From positions 1,426,001 through 1,490,000 of the forward strand of contig NZ_CP138200.1 of NCBI RefSeq assembly GCF_050859025.1: a DNA stretch of 64,000 nt, in the 5' to 3' direction. Made by a program: the position numbers and the translations under genes. Shown in pieces: positions 63,657-64,000 of the stretch; the first letter of the stretch is position 1; every line of letters starts with the position of its first letter. Below the pieces are notes generated by a model that did no database searches, had not been told where the DNA came from, and was given only the letters and a program-made list of their open reading frames with translations. The stretch is from Wukongibacter sp050859025 (GTDB lineage Bacteria > Bacillota > Clostridia > Peptostreptococcales > Caminicellaceae).

Positions 63657-64000
63657 ATGAATAAGAGTGAAAAAACAATTGATATTATAAAGAGAATTGG
63701 AAATACATCGGATAAACTTATTGAGGTGCTCCTCGAAGTGCAAAGTCAATCTGAGGGGAATTATATAAGAGAAGAAGATCTAAAGATTATCTCAAGGGAG
63801 CTTGGGATATCGATAAGTAAAGCCTTTGGTGTAGCGTCATTCTATTCGATGCTTTCCACTAAAAAGCGTGGAAAATATGTTATCCAAATCTGTAATAGTG
63901 GACCATGCTACGTAAAGAATTCGAAGAAAGTAGCTAAGATCTTTGAAGCGATTCTTGGAATAAAAATGGGTGAGATGACTGAGGACGGATTATTCTCACT
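63657..64000 (+). CDS. NuoE/HydC-like 24-kDa subunit (5' part)
   Basis: Runs off the window after 114 residues. DIIKRIGNTSDKLIEVLLEVQ, then ISRELGISISKAFGVASFYSML and the [2Fe-2S] start ICNSGPCYVKNS, are typical of the NADH-dehydrogenase 24-kDa/HydC family. In bifurcating hydrogenases HydC delivers NADH electrons together with HydB and HydA, whose genes would follow outside the window. Ribosome site AAGGGGG. 14 bp after the preceding gene. Confidence 0.88.
   Translation, partial: MNKSEKTIDIIKRIGNTSDKLIEVLLEVQSQSEGNYIREEDLKIISRELGISISKAFGVASFYSMLSTKKRGKYVIQICNSGPCYVKNSKKVAKIFEAILGIKMGEMTEDGLFS

Overview
This window comes from a low-GC, probably spore-forming, anaerobic monoderm of the class Clostridia. 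Supporting signs are AT-rich DNA with strong AGGAGG-type ribosome binding sites, a CotF-like coat protein, S-layer homology domains, ECF transporters, a butyryl-CoA dehydrogenase/Etf module, pyruvate carboxylase, and the start of an [FeFe]-hydrogenase operon behind a sigma-54 promoter. The species cannot be fixed from the sequence alone. No rRNA, tRNA or CRISPR array was seen.

Layout. 1-2.1 kb: end of an acetyl-CoA carboxylase operon (accC end, accD, accA). 2.2-8.2 kb: CotF-like protein, an unknown membrane-anchored protein, a diguanylate cyclase, an extreme Met-rich repeat protein, and a YlbF-YcaO pair. 8.3-17.6 kb: a GntR regulator and an N-acetylgalactosamine/galactosamine-type amino-sugar operon (SIS isomerase, mannose-family PTS IIB/IIC/IID/IIA, tagatose-bisphosphate-type aldolase, PfkB kinase, HAD phosphatase, its own HPr, and a deacetylase). 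18.0-28.9 kb: an ECF transporter (T, fused A-A, S), a cobalamin riboswitch with its own promoter and terminator, and five exported proteins made of DUF4430 (intrinsic-factor beta-like) and alpha/alpha-toroid (intrinsic-factor alpha-like) domains, the last with SLH anchors. 29-38.4 kb: an orphan sugar-ABC ATPase, fructose-bisphosphate aldolase with a structured leader, a PucR/CdaR-type regulator, bcd-etfB-etfA, a radical SAM protein and an HxlR regulator. 38.7-48.8 kb: a UvrD/PcrA-like helicase, a GlnK/GlnL-like two-component system beside an AGCS symporter, and pyruvate carboxylase. 49.4-59.98 kb: accessory genes, including a PfkB-like/AAA+/RyR fusion, a leucine-rich-repeat metallopeptidase, VanZ, VOC, metallophosphoesterase and patatin proteins, plus two tandem copies of a large structured RNA on the minus strand. 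60.1-64 kb: a sigma-54 activator with a hydrogenase-like H-cluster sensor domain, facing the first two genes of a hydrogenase operon.

How the parts fit. The 18-29 kb block reads as one vitamin B12 acquisition system: surface and lipoprotein B12-capture domains, riboswitch control, and an ECF importer. It resembles the two-domain architecture of animal intrinsic factor/transcobalamin, split over separate bacterial polypeptides. The 60-64 kb block reads as a redox or H2 sensor driving its hydrogenase through a -24/-12 promoter.

The strongest unexplained signals are (i) the tandem 494-bp units at 56.8-57.76 kb. On the minus strand each has a terminator, GNRA-capped hairpins with compensatory changes between copies, and an interleaved helix pair. 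(ii) A 104-bp palindromic element present in four intergenic copies of identical length, in two subfamilies. Start codons were set by ribosome binding site position, and several are downstream of the longest open frame.
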